Positions 41,227 through 50,711 are shown, numbered from the stretch's first letter. The stretch is 64,000 bases of DNA from RGIG5579 sp045541915 (GCA_045541915.1 JAZQJZ010000026.1:25060-89059); one strand, 5' to 3'. Numbers and translations: made by a program. Notes: generated by a model not told the origin, from the letters alone.

Positions 41227-42471
41227 TCACATTTTCCGCACCGTCTCCAATGCCATGGCAAGTGCTTTGGAAGAGGCAAGATAACGAATGTGATTTCGAT
41301 CTGGCTTTATACTGCCCAAAACCACGCGCTGACATTCGTCTCCCTTTTCACCGGAGACAGCAATATAAACCGTTCCCACCGGATCCGATTTGGTGCCGCC
41401 TGATGGTCCGGCAATGCCTGTGATTCCGATTCCCAGTGTAGCCCCGGATCGGACACGGGCGCCTCGCGCCATTTCAAGAGCACATTCCTTGCTGTAAACT
41501 CCAAATTTGCAAAGGGTTTCTTCTTTTACACCGAGAACGGATTGTTTGGTTTCCTCCCAATAGGAACAAACCCCAAGGCTCAAAACCTGGGAGGCACCGG
41601 GAACAGAGGTAATCCTTTGCGATACCATCCCGCCGGTGCAGCTTTCAGCAGTAGCAAGGGTAATGCCCTTTTGCCGGGCCATTTCCACCAATTCCTTTTC
41701 CAAGGAGGTCTCCCCTTCTCCGTAGCAGAATTCCCCCACGATCTCTTGAAGGGATGCTGCGGTATCGCGGCACTTTTTCTCCGCTTGAGCACGATCTTCT
41801 CCTGAGGAGGTAATATGAAGTTCCACCTCGCCGGGCATGGCGTACGGCGCGATCACAACCTCCGGCTTTGCCGAAAAAAAGGAGATCTTTTCATCCAGAA
41901 GAGATTCCGAGATTCCATAAAGATGCAGGATCAAGGTGAAAAAGCTCACTTCGCTTTTCTGTTCCAAAACGGGCTTGACGCGGTTTTCAAACAGTGCCTT
42001 CATTTCTCTGGGGACACCGGGCAAAAGGATCGCATTTCCCTTTTCATTTTGAAGCCAGAGACCGGGAGCGGTTCCCCAATCGTTGGTTAACACTACAGCT
42101 CCCTTGGGAACCTGTGCCTGGAGCAGATTGTTTTCACTCATCCGGATGCCGCGGCGCTCAAAATACCCACGAAGTCTTTTTTTCGTTTCTTCATCGTTTT
42201 CCAAGGGCATTCCGAAAACCTCAGCAGCGACAGGTCGGGTCAGATCGTCATAGGTCGGTCCCAGACCTCCCGTTACCAAAACAAGATCGGCCCGAGAAAG
42301 GGCCAGGCGAAGTGCGAAGGCGATTTCTCCCCGACGGTCGCCACAGGTTTGACGAAAAAGAACCGAATATCCCACTTCTCTCAAGGCTCGGGATAAATAA
42401 GCGGCATTGGTATCCACCACGTCGCCCAAAAGGAGTTCATCTCCCACTGAAAGTATCTCTGCTTTTTTCAT
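41227..42471 (-). CDS. cinA: CinA-like protein (nicotinamide-nucleotide amidohydrolase type)
   Basis: 414 residues from the ATG after gggag. The N-terminal domain is molybdopterin-binding-like: MKKAEILSVGDELLLGDVVDTNAAYLS, then VLVTGGLGPTYDDLTRP near residue 72. The C-terminal CinA domain has ATAESCTGGMVSQRIT near residue 283, and GIAGPSGGTKSDPVGTVYIAV near 370. CinA recycles NMN (C-terminal amidohydrolase) and hydrolyses ADP-ribose-type substrates (N-terminal part). cinA next to recA is common, and recA lies in the same cluster here. A terminator stands between cysS and cinA, so cinA depends on read-through or a promoter I cannot place. Confidence 0.93.
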   Translation of the reverse strand: MKKAEILSVGDELLLGDVVDTNAAYLSRALREVGYSVLFRQTCGDRRGEIAFALRLALSRADLVLVTGGLGPTYDDLTRPVAAEVFGMPLENDEETKKRLRGYFERRGIRMSENNLLQAQVPKGAVVLTNDWGTAPGLWLQNEKGNAILLPGVPREMKALFENRVKPVLEQKSEVSFFTLILHLYGISESLLDEKISFFSAKPEVVIAPYAMPGEVELHITSSGEDRAQAEKKCRDTAASLQEIVGEFCYGEGETSLEKELVEMARQKGITLATAESCTGGMVSQRITSVPGASQVLSLGVCSYWEETKQSVLGVKEETLCKFGVYSKECALEMARGARVRSGATLGIGITGIAGPSGGTKSDPVGTVYIAVSGEKGDECQRVVLGSIKPDRNHIRYLASSKALAMALETVRKM

Positions 42472-42493
42472 ACCGTTCTCCCAATTCCTACAA

Positions 42494-42527
42494 AAGAATG
42501 AAAGCACCGGAGAACCGGTGCTTTTTG
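42494..42527 (-). terminator. Rho-independent terminator after cysS
   Basis: Stem aaagcaccgg / ccggtgcttt with a 4-base loop and T-rich flank; it lies 9 bases after the cysS stop. Confidence 0.88.
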
Positions 42528-42532
42528 TTTTC

Positions 42533-43933
42533 TTACGCGCGATGCCACTTTGCGCCGGTGGGGGTATCTTCGATGATGATCCCATTTTCTGTCAAAACAT
42601 TTCGGATCTCATCGGCGCGGGCATAGTTCTTTTCCTTTTTGGCGGCGGCTCTCTCTGCCAGGAGTGCTTCGATCTTTTCATCGTCAAAGCCATCTTTTAC
42701 TTCTTCCTGAGGCTTTAAGAAGCCAAGGAGACCGCAAAGCTCTTCATAGAACGACAAAATCTTTTCCAATGACTCCTTGCTACGGGGAGAGGTGACAAAA
42801 ATATTGATGTCCTTTACGGCTTCGAAAAGTGTTGCCAAGCCATCGGCGGTATTGAAATCGTCGTCCATAACCGCAATAAACTCTTCTCTTCTCTCGGCCA
42901 GGCGAGCCATAAAGGTCTCTTCCTCCGGCACCATTTCCCCTTCGGCATTCTTCAAAAGGAAGCGAAGATTGTCTTCACAGTTATAAAGACGCTGAACTGC
43001 ATTCTGCGCCTGAGAGAGGATCTCCGCAGAGAAGTTGACAGGAGATTTGTAATGAGCGGAAAGGATAAAATAACGAATGGCGGCATAGCCATAAGTTTCG
43101 GCAGCATCCCGAACGGTAAAGAAATTGCCCAAGGATTTGCTCATTTTCTTATTATCTACATTGATAAAACCGTTATGCAGCCAGAAGCGGCAAAACGGAA
43201 CGCCATAGGCGCCTTCGGACTGGGCGATCTCATTTTCGTGGTGAGGGAAGGTAAGATCCACACCGCCGCAGTGAATATCGATGGTTTTTCCAAGATATTT
43301 ATCCACCATAGCGGAGCATTCGATATGCCAGCCGGGTCTACCCTTACCCCAGGGAGATTCCCAGAAGGGCTCGCCGGGCTTAGAGGCTTTCCAAAGGGCA
43401 AAATCCAAAGGATCGCGCTTAATATCGGAAACGTCGATTCTGGCGCCGCTTTCCAGATCGTCAATGTTCTTTCCGGAAAGCTTTCCGTAGCCCTTAAAGG
43501 AGCGAGCGGAATAATAAACGTCGCCGCAAGACTCATACGCGTGGCCTTTTTCAATGAGCGTCTCAATGATGCTGATAATAGAGTCAATATTTTCCGTGGC
43601 TCTGGGATGGAAGGTTGCCGGCTGAACGCCAAGGCCTTCGGCATCCTTAAAATACTCTTCAATATAACGGTCAGCCACTTCTTTGACCGTGGTATTTTCT
43701 TCGGCAGCGCGACGGATCATTTTATCGTCAATATCGGTAAAATTCTGAACAAAATCCACCTTGTTGCCGCGATATTCCAAATAGCGACGAAGAAGATCAA
43801 AGGTCACAAAGCAGCGGGCGTTTCCCACGTGAAAGAAATTATAAACAGTGGGGCCGCAAGCGTACATTCTGACGTACTGGTCCTTTTGATTCAATTCTTC
43901 TTTTTTGCCGGTCAGGTCGTTAAACAGTTTCAT
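42533..43933 (-). CDS. cysS: Cysteinyl-tRNA synthetase
   Basis: 466 residues, normal length. The class I signatures are YACGPTVYNFFHVGNARCF near residue 28 (HIGH-type HVGN and a zinc Cys), HIECSAMVDKYLG and HCGGVDLTFPHHENE near 205-230 for zinc and substrate, and KKMSKSLGN near 264. The C-terminal anticodon-binding helical region is intact. It charges tRNA-Cys in the cytoplasm. A caaggag site precedes the ATG, and pgsA ends 17 bases upstream. Confidence 0.97.
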   Translation of the reverse strand: MKLFNDLTGKKEELNQKDQYVRMYACGPTVYNFFHVGNARCFVTFDLLRRYLEYRGNKVDFVQNFTDIDDKMIRRAAEENTTVKEVADRYIEEYFKDAEGLGVQPATFHPRATENIDSIISIIETLIEKGHAYESCGDVYYSARSFKGYGKLSGKNIDDLESGARIDVSDIKRDPLDFALWKASKPGEPFWESPWGKGRPGWHIECSAMVDKYLGKTIDIHCGGVDLTFPHHENEIAQSEGAYGVPFCRFWLHNGFINVDNKKMSKSLGNFFTVRDAAETYGYAAIRYFILSAHYKSPVNFSAEILSQAQNAVQRLYNCEDNLRFLLKNAEGEMVPEEETFMARLAERREEFIAVMDDDFNTADGLATLFEAVKDINIFVTSPRSKESLEKILSFYEELCGLLGFLKPQEEVKDGFDDEKIEALLAERAAAKKEKNYARADEIRNVLTENGIIIEDTPTGAKWHRA

Positions 43934-43950
43934 GGTTTCTCCTTGAGGGT

Positions 43951-44547
43951 TTATTTATTCGGATCAAGATAGCTCCAATAGCTTTTGATATAGTCTACAC
44001 CGGAAAGGATGGTGAGAAGGGTCATCACAACGGTTGCAATCCAGGAAAGGATTGGAAACGGCAAGAAAAAGAGAATCACCGGTTCCAGCATAATAACCAG
44101 TGCCCAAATACATTGCGAGAAGGTTTTTGCCTTGCCATACCAGCTGGCGGCGATCACAACAGGGGTGGGACTGCTCATCACCACAAGGCGAAGAGAGGTC
44201 ACTGCCAATTCGCGGAAAATTACAATGGCACCGCTGATCACAAGTGCGATATGCAAAGCAGAATCCTTGATATACATAGACGAGGAAACAAAAACCAAAA
44301 TGGCGGAAAACACCAAAAATTTATCTGCAAGGGGATCCATAAATTTTCCGAAGTCAGTGATCAGTCCGTATTTTCTGGCAATTTTCCCATCTGCGAAGTC
44401 CGTAATGGCAGCTGCTGCAAACAAAACTGCGGCCAGAATGCGAGAAACTACCTCGCCATAGGTTCCGGGGAAACAAAACAGCCCGAAAAACAAAAACAGG
44501 GGCACCATCAGGATTCTGATAATGGTGAGTTTGTTTGGTAAGTTCAT
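43951..44547 (-). CDS. pgsA: CDP-diacylglycerol--glycerol-3-phosphate 3-phosphatidyltransferase
   Basis: 198 residues with five to six membrane helices. The CDP-alcohol phosphatidyltransferase motif is perfect: D53-G54-x2-A57-R58-x8-G67-x3-D71-x3-D75. The start LPNKLTIIRILMVP is characteristic of PgsA. It makes phosphatidylglycerol phosphate, the first step to phosphatidylglycerol and then cardiolipin and lipoteichoic acid. It overlaps rimO by four bases; the rimO-pgsA-cinA-recA association is common in Bacillota. Confidence 0.95.
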   Translation of the reverse strand: MNLPNKLTIIRILMVPLFLFFGLFCFPGTYGEVVSRILAAVLFAAAAITDFADGKIARKYGLITDFGKFMDPLADKFLVFSAILVFVSSSMYIKDSALHIALVISGAIVIFRELAVTSLRLVVMSSPTPVVIAASWYGKAKTFSQCIWALVIMLEPVILFFLPFPILSWIATVVMTLLTILSGVDYIKSYWSYLDPNK

Positions 44548-45878
44548 TTTGCAACCTCTTTTCCGATTAAATCATATTCCATTACATCTTCCACAAGAAC
44601 CAAAACAAATTCGCCTACGGGAAGCTCTTTTTTGGAAGAAGAAAAATAAACAACGCCGTCAATTTCGGGAGCGTGGAATTCCGTTCTTCCGAAATACATT
44701 TTAACACCGGGGTCGTACCCTTCCACCATAACGTCCATTTTCTTTCCAACAAAACCGCGATTGTATTCTTCCGTGATATCCAATTGGTTTTGCATCAAAG
44801 AGGAAAGACGGGCTTCTTTTGTTTTGTTGGTAGTACGGTTCTCCATTTCATATGCTTTTGTTCCCTCTTCACGGGAATAGATGAATGCGCCCAATCTTGC
44901 AAATCGAGTTTCTTTAACAAATTTGGAAAGGAGAGAAAAATCCTTATCCTTTTCTCCGGGGAAGCCCACCATCACTGTGGTGCGAATGGCAATCTCCGGC
45001 ATGGCGCGACGCAGTCTTTCAACGGCAACCCGAATTGCCTCACTTCCGCCGTGGCGGTTCATTTTTTCCAAAACGGAATCGGAAATGTGCTGAATGGGAA
45101 GATCAATATACTTACAAATATTCGAATGTGCTGCCATAACCCGGCAAAGCTCATCGGTGACCTTATCAGGATAGCAATACATCAAACGGATCCAGCGAAA
45201 GCCCAATTCTTCGGAGGCCAATTTCTCCAGCAACTGGGGAAGCACCAATTTGCCGTAGAGATCCAGGCCGTAAACGGTGGTATCCTGTGCCACCACACAG
45301 ATCTCCCGGATTCCATTTTCCGAAATAGACTTGGCTTCTGCCAGAATATCCTCCATTTTTCTGGAACGCAAGGGGCCGCGAATGGAGGGAATGGCGCAAT
45401 AAGCACATCGGTTGTTGCACCCCTCAGCGATGCGCAAGTAAGCAAAGCCCTCATGGGTGAACACCCGATCCCCTTCCAATTCCAGGGTCTCCGGTTCACT
45501 GTGACGAAAATACTTTTTCCCGTCCAACACAGAACAGATCGCCTCTACGATATGAACCTCATCGCCCAAGGACAAGGCCGCATCCACCTCCGGCAGATTT
45601 TCCTGAATCTCCTCAAAGTAGCGCTGTGCCATACATCCGGTGACAATGATGCCGCGCAGGCTCTTATTCTCTTTCAGCCAGGCAAGGTCCAGAATGTTTT
45701 CAATGCCCTCTTCCTTGGCACTTTGAATAAAAGCACAGGTATTGACAATGACCACATCAGCTTCGATGTCCTCCGGCACGATTTCAAATCCCGCCTGGGC
45801 CACTCTTGCCAGCATCATTTCACAGTCCACTTCGTTCTTCGGGCAGCCCAAAGACACGAATCCAATTTTTGCTTGCAT
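44544..45878 (-). CDS. rimO: Ribosomal protein S12 methylthiotransferase RimO
   Basis: 444 residues. The N-terminal UPF0004 domain (IGFVSLGCPKNEVDCEMML with Cys residues) binds one iron-sulfur cluster. The radical SAM motif CNNRCAYCAIP is near residue 155 (C-x3-C-x2-C). A C-terminal TRAM domain ends it. RimO adds a methylthio group to Asp of ribosomal protein S12; RimO rather than MiaB is supported by the SLGCPKN start. A gaaagga site precedes the ATG. It follows recX by 11 bases and overlaps pgsA. Confidence 0.95.
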   Translation of the reverse strand: MQAKIGFVSLGCPKNEVDCEMMLARVAQAGFEIVPEDIEADVVIVNTCAFIQSAKEEGIENILDLAWLKENKSLRGIIVTGCMAQRYFEEIQENLPEVDAALSLGDEVHIVEAICSVLDGKKYFRHSEPETLELEGDRVFTHEGFAYLRIAEGCNNRCAYCAIPSIRGPLRSRKMEDILAEAKSISENGIREICVVAQDTTVYGLDLYGKLVLPQLLEKLASEELGFRWIRLMYCYPDKVTDELCRVMAAHSNICKYIDLPIQHISDSVLEKMNRHGGSEAIRVAVERLRRAMPEIAIRTTVMVGFPGEKDKDFSLLSKFVKETRFARLGAFIYSREEGTKAYEMENRTTNKTKEARLSSLMQNQLDITEEYNRGFVGKKMDVMVEGYDPGVKMYFGRTEFHAPEIDGVVYFSSSKKELPVGEFVLVLVEDVMEYDLIGKEVAK

Positions 45879-45889
45879 TACAAATCCTT

Positions 45890-46375
45890 TCAGTCGGAAA
45901 AGTCCGTTTCCTGCCAGACTCTTTCCATCGCCGATCTTGCTGTCGCCCAGTCATAGCCTTGACGAACCAGAAAATCCATTTGCTTTTTTCTTGCCTGCAT
46001 GGTATTTTCTGTGGGCTTTTTTTTGCTTTCCAGAAGCTTTTGCGCGCGGGGGACATAATCAATGTCCCGGTTCAGCGCCGCTTCCACATAGCCAGGCGGA
46101 AACCGGTGACGCACCAAGGTCTCCCGGATCTTTCTGGGGCCTACCAAGGCACGGTCCAGTTTTCTTACGATCCATTTTAAATATCGCTTGTCATCCAGAT
46201 ATCCCTCTTTCACAAGAAACGAAACACATTTTTCGGCCAGTTCCTTTGGGAAACCGGTGTTTTTCCGTTTGGGATCCGTCAAATACACCATCATCTCTTC
46301 ACAGGTCATATCCCCCATGGAGAGACGGTAGAGAGCTTTGTTGACAAGAGAGGAGATCTCTTTTGGGATCTCCAT
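45890..46375 (-). CDS. recX: Regulatory protein RecX
   Basis: 161 residues, all helical, with three RecX-type three-helix repeats: KALYRLSMGDMTCEEMMVYL, AEKCVSFLVKEGYLDDKRYLKWIVRKLDR, and a LVRHRFPPGYVEAAL segment. RecX binds RecA filaments and usually limits RecA activity. The start codon overlaps the prs stop by one base, and recA lies upstream in the same run of genes, so RecA and RecX can be co-expressed, a common link. Confidence 0.9.
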   Translation of the reverse strand: MEIPKEISSLVNKALYRLSMGDMTCEEMMVYLTDPKRKNTGFPKELAEKCVSFLVKEGYLDDKRYLKWIVRKLDRALVGPRKIRETLVRHRFPPGYVEAALNRDIDYVPRAQKLLESKKKPTENTMQARKKQMDFLVRQGYDWATARSAMERVWQETDFSD

Positions 46376-47541
46376 CAGCGCAGGCCGCGTTTTTTCAGAA
46401 GGGCATTGATCTTTTCGTGGGGATCCAGAAGCGCGGCAACGGAGAGATTGTGGTTCAATGCGGCAATGATATATGCCAGGTATTTGGACACATCCACCTC
46501 ATGGAACCAGGACTTGGAACGGGTTACTTCGGAAATATAAGTCAGGTTGGTTCCGAAGATTCCGTCCAGAACACCATCTGCCACCGCTTTATCGATCTTG
46601 TCGTAGCCGGCGGTAAAGATGGCATAGGTAGCGTAAACAAAGACGCGCTTTGCCTTACGGCGCTTCATTTCATAAGCAATATCCAGAACGGAATCACCGG
46701 AAGCGATGATATCATCTGCAATGAACACATCCTTGCCTTCCATAGATTCGCCCAGGTACTCGTGAGCCACAATGGGGTTTCTTCCTTCCACAACGCGAGA
46801 ATAGTCTCTTCTCTTGTAGAACATACCCATATTCACGCCCAAAACAGAGGCATAATACATATTACGGTTGATGGCGCCTTCATCCGGGCTGACCACCATA
46901 AAATTATCCTTGCGGGGGGCAAGATCCGGGTAAGCGCGGAACATGGACTTAATGACCTGATAATAGGGCATAAAGTTATCAAATCCCATCAAGGGAACAG
47001 CATTCTGAACACGGGGGTCGTGTGCGTCAAAGGTGACCAGGTTTTCCACGCCCATGGTGTGCATTTCCTGGAGAGAATATGCGCAGTCCAGGGATTCGCG
47101 GTAGCTTCTTCTGTGCTGTCTTCCTCCGTAGAGCATAGGCATGATCACATTCAGTCTGCCGGCTCTTCCGCTAGCAGCCTGGATGATGCGCTTGAGATCC
47201 TGGTAATGGTCATCAGAACTCATACGGTTCTCTTCCCCAAACATCTGATAGCGGACATTGTAATTTCCCACATCCACCATCACAAACAGGTCATCTCCGC
47301 GAACGGAATCGTAAATGATTCCCTTTGCTTCACCGGAGGTGAAACGGGGACACTCTGCAGGAAGAAGGAAGGTATCGTAATTGTCCCAACCTGCCATCTT
47401 GGCCCAAGAAACCAGATAATAATCCACCTTCTTGGCAAGCTCACTCGCTCCCTCCAACGTAATGATCTTCAGAGGTGCTACTCGGTCCTGTTCCTTGAAT
47501 ACTTCTTCAGCAGTCACTTTCTGTCCGGGCATTGTAATCAT
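46375..47541 (-). CDS. prs: Ribose-phosphate pyrophosphokinase (divergent long form)
   Basis: 388 residues, about 70 longer than the usual 315. The PRPP-binding motif VFIADDIIASGDS is near residue 270 and SPDEGAINRNMYYAS near residue 222. The ATP-region counterpart reads YGGRQHRRSYRE near 148 instead of the usual PYARQDR type. DVGNYNVRYQMFGEEN near 92 is an insert. The enzyme makes PRPP from ribose-5-phosphate for nucleotide, His and Trp synthesis. Divergent forms like this occur in Clostridia; the family assignment is good, catalytic details are inferred. It lies between recA and recX. Confidence 0.87.
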   Translation of the reverse strand: MITMPGQKVTAEEVFKEQDRVAPLKIITLEGASELAKKVDYYLVSWAKMAGWDNYDTFLLPAECPRFTSGEAKGIIYDSVRGDDLFVMVDVGNYNVRYQMFGEENRMSSDDHYQDLKRIIQAASGRAGRLNVIMPMLYGGRQHRRSYRESLDCAYSLQEMHTMGVENLVTFDAHDPRVQNAVPLMGFDNFMPYYQVIKSMFRAYPDLAPRKDNFMVVSPDEGAINRNMYYASVLGVNMGMFYKRRDYSRVVEGRNPIVAHEYLGESMEGKDVFIADDIIASGDSVLDIAYEMKRRKAKRVFVYATYAIFTAGYDKIDKAVADGVLDGIFGTNLTYISEVTRSKSWFHEVDVSKYLAYIIAALNHNLSVAALLDPHEKINALLKKRGLR

Positions 47542-47577
47542 AGTGCTTATCCGTCCTTATCTGTCAAATGTTATTTT

Positions 47578-48705
47578 TCAGTTATCCAAATCGCCGAGAC
47601 CCAGATCGTCGTCGGCATCGTCATCGGTATCGAAAAGGGATTCGCTGGTGACCTTTTCTTCCGTTCCCTCCTGAGAAAGGGCCATAGCTTTTTCGGCGAT
47701 CTCTTCAGCCAAAGTGGGATTTTCCTTCAGGAAGATACGAACATTGTCCTTGCCTTGGGCAAGTCTTTCTCCGTTGTAAGAGAACCAGCTTCCGCTCTTT
47801 TGGATCAGATCGTACTTCAGTGCAATTTCAATGATCTCGCTTTCGCGGGAAATGCCCTGACCGTAAAGAATATCGAACTCGGCAACCCGGAAAGGAGGAG
47901 CCACCTTGTTCTTTGCAATCTTACATTTGATGTGGTTTCCAACCACTTCCCCTTTATCCTTCAGCTGTTCGCCGCGGCGCACATCGATTCTCACCGAGGA
48001 GTAGAAGCGAAGAGCGCGACCACCGGTGGTCACTTCGGGGTTTCCGTACATTACACCCACCTTTTCACGAAGCTGGTTGATGAAAATAAAGGCGCACTGG
48101 CTTTTGGCAATGGCACCGGAGATCTTTCGAAGCGCCTGGCTCATCAGTCTTGCCTGGACACCCACGGAGGACTGACCCATTTCTCCTTCGATCTCGCTAC
48201 GGGGAACCAGGGCGGCAACCGAGTCGATGACGATTACGTCAATGGCATCGGTACGTACCAGAGCCTCTGCAATTTCCAGAGCCTGTTCGCCGCTATCAGG
48301 CTGGGAGACCAGGAGATTGTCCACATCCACACCCAAAGCCTTGGCATACACCGGATCCAGCGCGTGCTCTGCATCAATAAAAGCGGCAGCTCCTCCGGCC
48401 TTTTGGGCGGAGGCAATAACCTGCAGGGCAACGGTGGTTTTACCGGAGGATTCCGGTCCGTAGATCTCGGTGATTCTTCCTCTCGGAACACCGCCAATTC
48501 CCAAAGCCAGGTCCAAAGAAAGCGATCCGGTGGAAATGGCGCTGACATTCATGGTGGAATTCTCGCCCAATTTCATAATGGAGCCTTTTCCGTATTTCTT
48601 TTCGATCTGCCCCATTGCGGTCTGAATGGCTTTCAGCTTTCCGTCACGGGTGGCGTTGTCCATTTGCTCCGCTTTTGCTTTTGTTGTTTTTTCTGTTTTG
48701 GCCAT
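47578..48705 (-). CDS. recA: Recombinase RecA
   Basis: 375 residues from the ATG seven bases after a ggagg site; the open frame upstream covers the promoter and is not coding. Walker A GPESSGKTTVA is near residue 82, the EHALDP segment near 115, Walker B VIVIDSVAAL near 155, and the DNA-binding loop-2 region NPEVTTGGRALRFYSSVR near 216. The acidic tail ends DDDADDDLGLGDLDN. RecA pairs homologous DNA and induces SOS. No Gram-positive LexA box (GAAC-N4-GTTC type) is visible around the promoter. Confidence 0.98.
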   Translation of the reverse strand: MAKTEKTTKAKAEQMDNATRDGKLKAIQTAMGQIEKKYGKGSIMKLGENSTMNVSAISTGSLSLDLALGIGGVPRGRITEIYGPESSGKTTVALQVIASAQKAGGAAAFIDAEHALDPVYAKALGVDVDNLLVSQPDSGEQALEIAEALVRTDAIDVIVIDSVAALVPRSEIEGEMGQSSVGVQARLMSQALRKISGAIAKSQCAFIFINQLREKVGVMYGNPEVTTGGRALRFYSSVRIDVRRGEQLKDKGEVVGNHIKCKIAKNKVAPPFRVAEFDILYGQGISRESEIIEIALKYDLIQKSGSWFSYNGERLAQGKDNVRIFLKENPTLAEEIAEKAMALSQEGTEEKVTSESLFDTDDDADDDLGLGDLDN

Positions 48706-48745
48706 ATCAATTCCTCCACAAAATATTCCGATTTTATCCTTTGAC

Positions 48746-48775
48746 ATTATATCACATAAGACGACTTTTTGGCAA
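48746..48775 (-). promoter_or_regulatory. Sigma-A promoter of recA
   Basis: Minus strand TTGCCA (48770-48775), 18-base spacer, TATAAT (48746-48751). Confidence 0.75.
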
Positions 48776-48814
48776 GTGATTTTTGTTGAAACTTCGGCTT
48801 TTTTATCATTTTTT

Positions 48815-49663
48815 TCAGAAGGAGTCCCCCTGGGCGAAAAAGGCTCGCCAGAGACCGCAATCGTCACGGAAAAATTCGGTTCGAATCCCCTCCTCCTTTG
48901 CCAATTTTTCTACCCCTTCCTTTTGCTCCGAGCCCATTTCACAGGCGAAGGGAATTCTTGTTTCCCGGCAAAAGCGAAAGAAAGCGCGGTAAAACAAAAG
49001 TCCGTCTTCTCCGCCAAAGAGCGCCATAGCCGGCTCGCGGGATACGTTCTTGGGGATTTCTTTCATTTCACGGGCAGTTAAATATGGCGGATTTGCTAAC
49101 ACAAGAGAAGGCTTTTTACTTTTTAGGAGAGAAAGGGCTTGGGGGCTGGTAACATCCACTCGATTCACCAAGGCCCTTTCTTCCAAATGAAATTTCTTCA
49201 CGTTTTGTTTTGTGAGTTTCAATGCATCCTCCGACAGGTCAAAAAAAGCGCAGGTAAGATCCGGCCTTTTGTTCAGAAGCGTGATCCCCACGCATCCGGA
49301 GCCACAGCAAAAATCAAACACCAGGCTGTTTTTTTCAGCCCGCTCCTCTCCCAGACGGCAAAGAAGCTCTGTTTCCGGGCGAGGGATGAGAACTCCGGGT
49401 GAGACCAAAAACTCTTCTCCGCAAAAATACTCTGTTCCCAGGTAATACTGCAAGGGTTCTCCGTCCAGTAGGGAAAAAGCATCCTGCAAAACTTTTTGTG
49501 CCACCGACTCGCACACAGAAAAATCCGGAGAAAATAAGGCTTCTCTGGGGATTCCATTTTTCTCAAAAAGCGCAGAAAGGAGCGCTCTTTCGGTGAAAAA
49601 GAGCTCTCCTTTTTGTTCCTGATATGCTTTTTTTATTTCGATTCTCAATTCCCGTACTGTCAT
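48815..49663 (-). CDS. prmC: Release factor glutamine methyltransferase PrmC
   Basis: 282 residues. The N-terminal helical domain (residues 1-80) binds the release factor. The SAM loop VFDFCCGSGCVGITLL near residue 113 and the catalytic LVLANPPYLTAREM (NPPY) near 182 follow. SPGVLIPRPETELLC near 87 is the family signature. It methylates Gln of the GGQ loop in RF1 and RF2. The start overlaps the DUF1385 stop by four bases; a gene pair DUF1385-prmC is common in Clostridia. Confidence 0.94.
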   Translation of the reverse strand: MTVRELRIEIKKAYQEQKGELFFTERALLSALFEKNGIPREALFSPDFSVCESVAQKVLQDAFSLLDGEPLQYYLGTEYFCGEEFLVSPGVLIPRPETELLCRLGEERAEKNSLVFDFCCGSGCVGITLLNKRPDLTCAFFDLSEDALKLTKQNVKKFHLEERALVNRVDVTSPQALSLLKSKKPSLVLANPPYLTAREMKEIPKNVSREPAMALFGGEDGLLFYRAFFRFCRETRIPFACEMGSEQKEGVEKLAKEEGIRTEFFRDDCGLWRAFFAQGDSF

Positions 49664-50703
49664 GCCTTTGCCTCCGGGGATTTTTCTTGCTCCGACTCTT
49701 CTGAAGGCTCCCGGTTTGTTTCTTCGGTGGATACTGCGTCATTTGCTTCCACCTCGGGCATGGGGATTCCGGAAAATACATCTTCCTCGTCGAACTCCTC
49801 CGGCAAGGCAGATTTCAAAGCAACAATGGCAACCTGGATCATATCGTCAGTGGGTTCTTTGGTGGTAATGCGCTGAATCCAAAGGCCGGGCGCCGTAATA
49901 AAACGGATCAAGGCATTGTCGTGCTTACCGGCGAAACGAATGATCTCATAGCCGATTCCCATGGTTACGGGAAGCAGAAGAAGCTTAATGAGAATATAGA
50001 GAAGATTATTCTCTTTGGTGGCAGGAAACACTGCACCGATCACAAGGCCAATGAAAATACCCACGATCATCATCAGCACCATAAAGCTGGTGCCACAGCG
50101 GGGATGAAACCGTTTTTGCGCGCGAATGTTCTCCACGGTCAGATCCAGTCCCTTTTCATAGCAGAAAATACTTTTATGCTCGGCGCCGTGATACATAAAG
50201 GTTCTTTTAATGTCATTCATCAGGGAAACAAGGCATACATAACCCAAAAAAATGGCAATGCGAAGGACCCCCTCGGTGATTTTGCGAAGGATCTCATGGT
50301 GAATGAAGGAAGAGATCATCGCCGGGAGTACCACAAACAAAAAGCCTCCCAGAACCAGTCCCAGTACCGTTCCAATGGCCATCACGATTCCCGTCAGACT
50401 TTTTCCAAAGGTACGAGTGAGCCATTTTTCAAACTTGGTTTCTTCCTCGATTTCCAGCGCTTCGGCGGCAAAATTCAAGGTGGAAACGGAAAGGGTCATA
50501 CTCTCCACAAAGCTGACAACACCGCGAACGATGGGCAGTTTCAAAAAGGAATTTTTCTTTTTGATCTCGTTGGGATGGGTGTCACGAATGATGGTGCCGT
50601 CGGCTTTTCGCACGGCAGTGGTATAGCTTTCCGGGCCGCGCATCATAATGCCTTCCAGAACCGCTTGTCCCCCCACCTTTCCCACACGCTGTTTCTGTTC
50701 CAT
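49660..50703 (-). CDS. DUF1385 (YqhQ-type) membrane protein
   Basis: 347 residues from the ATG with aggaga upstream. The start RVGKVGGQAVLEGIMMRGPESYTTAVR is the DUF1385 signature. Three to four membrane helices lie at about 110-140, 155-175 and 212-250. The MYHGAEHKSIFCYEKG motif near 168 and HPRCGTSF near 195 are conserved His/Cys-containing segments that could hold a metal. A charged, acidic tail ends it. Function unknown. It lies between a lipoprotein gene and prmC, overlapping the latter by four bases. Confidence 0.87.
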   Translation of the reverse strand: MEQKQRVGKVGGQAVLEGIMMRGPESYTTAVRKADGTIIRDTHPNEIKKKNSFLKLPIVRGVVSFVESMTLSVSTLNFAAEALEIEEETKFEKWLTRTFGKSLTGIVMAIGTVLGLVLGGFLFVVLPAMISSFIHHEILRKITEGVLRIAIFLGYVCLVSLMNDIKRTFMYHGAEHKSIFCYEKGLDLTVENIRAQKRFHPRCGTSFMVLMMIVGIFIGLVIGAVFPATKENNLLYILIKLLLLPVTMGIGYEIIRFAGKHDNALIRFITAPGLWIQRITTKEPTDDMIQVAIVALKSALPEEFDEEDVFSGIPMPEVEANDAVSTEETNREPSEESEQEKSPEAKA

Positions 50704-50711
50704 ATTTCTCC

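Noticed and set aside
46363..48744. Long plus-strand open frame of 793 codons
   Set aside because: It is exactly antisense to prs and recA, whose proteins are fully conserved; the plus-strand product has no recognisable domain.
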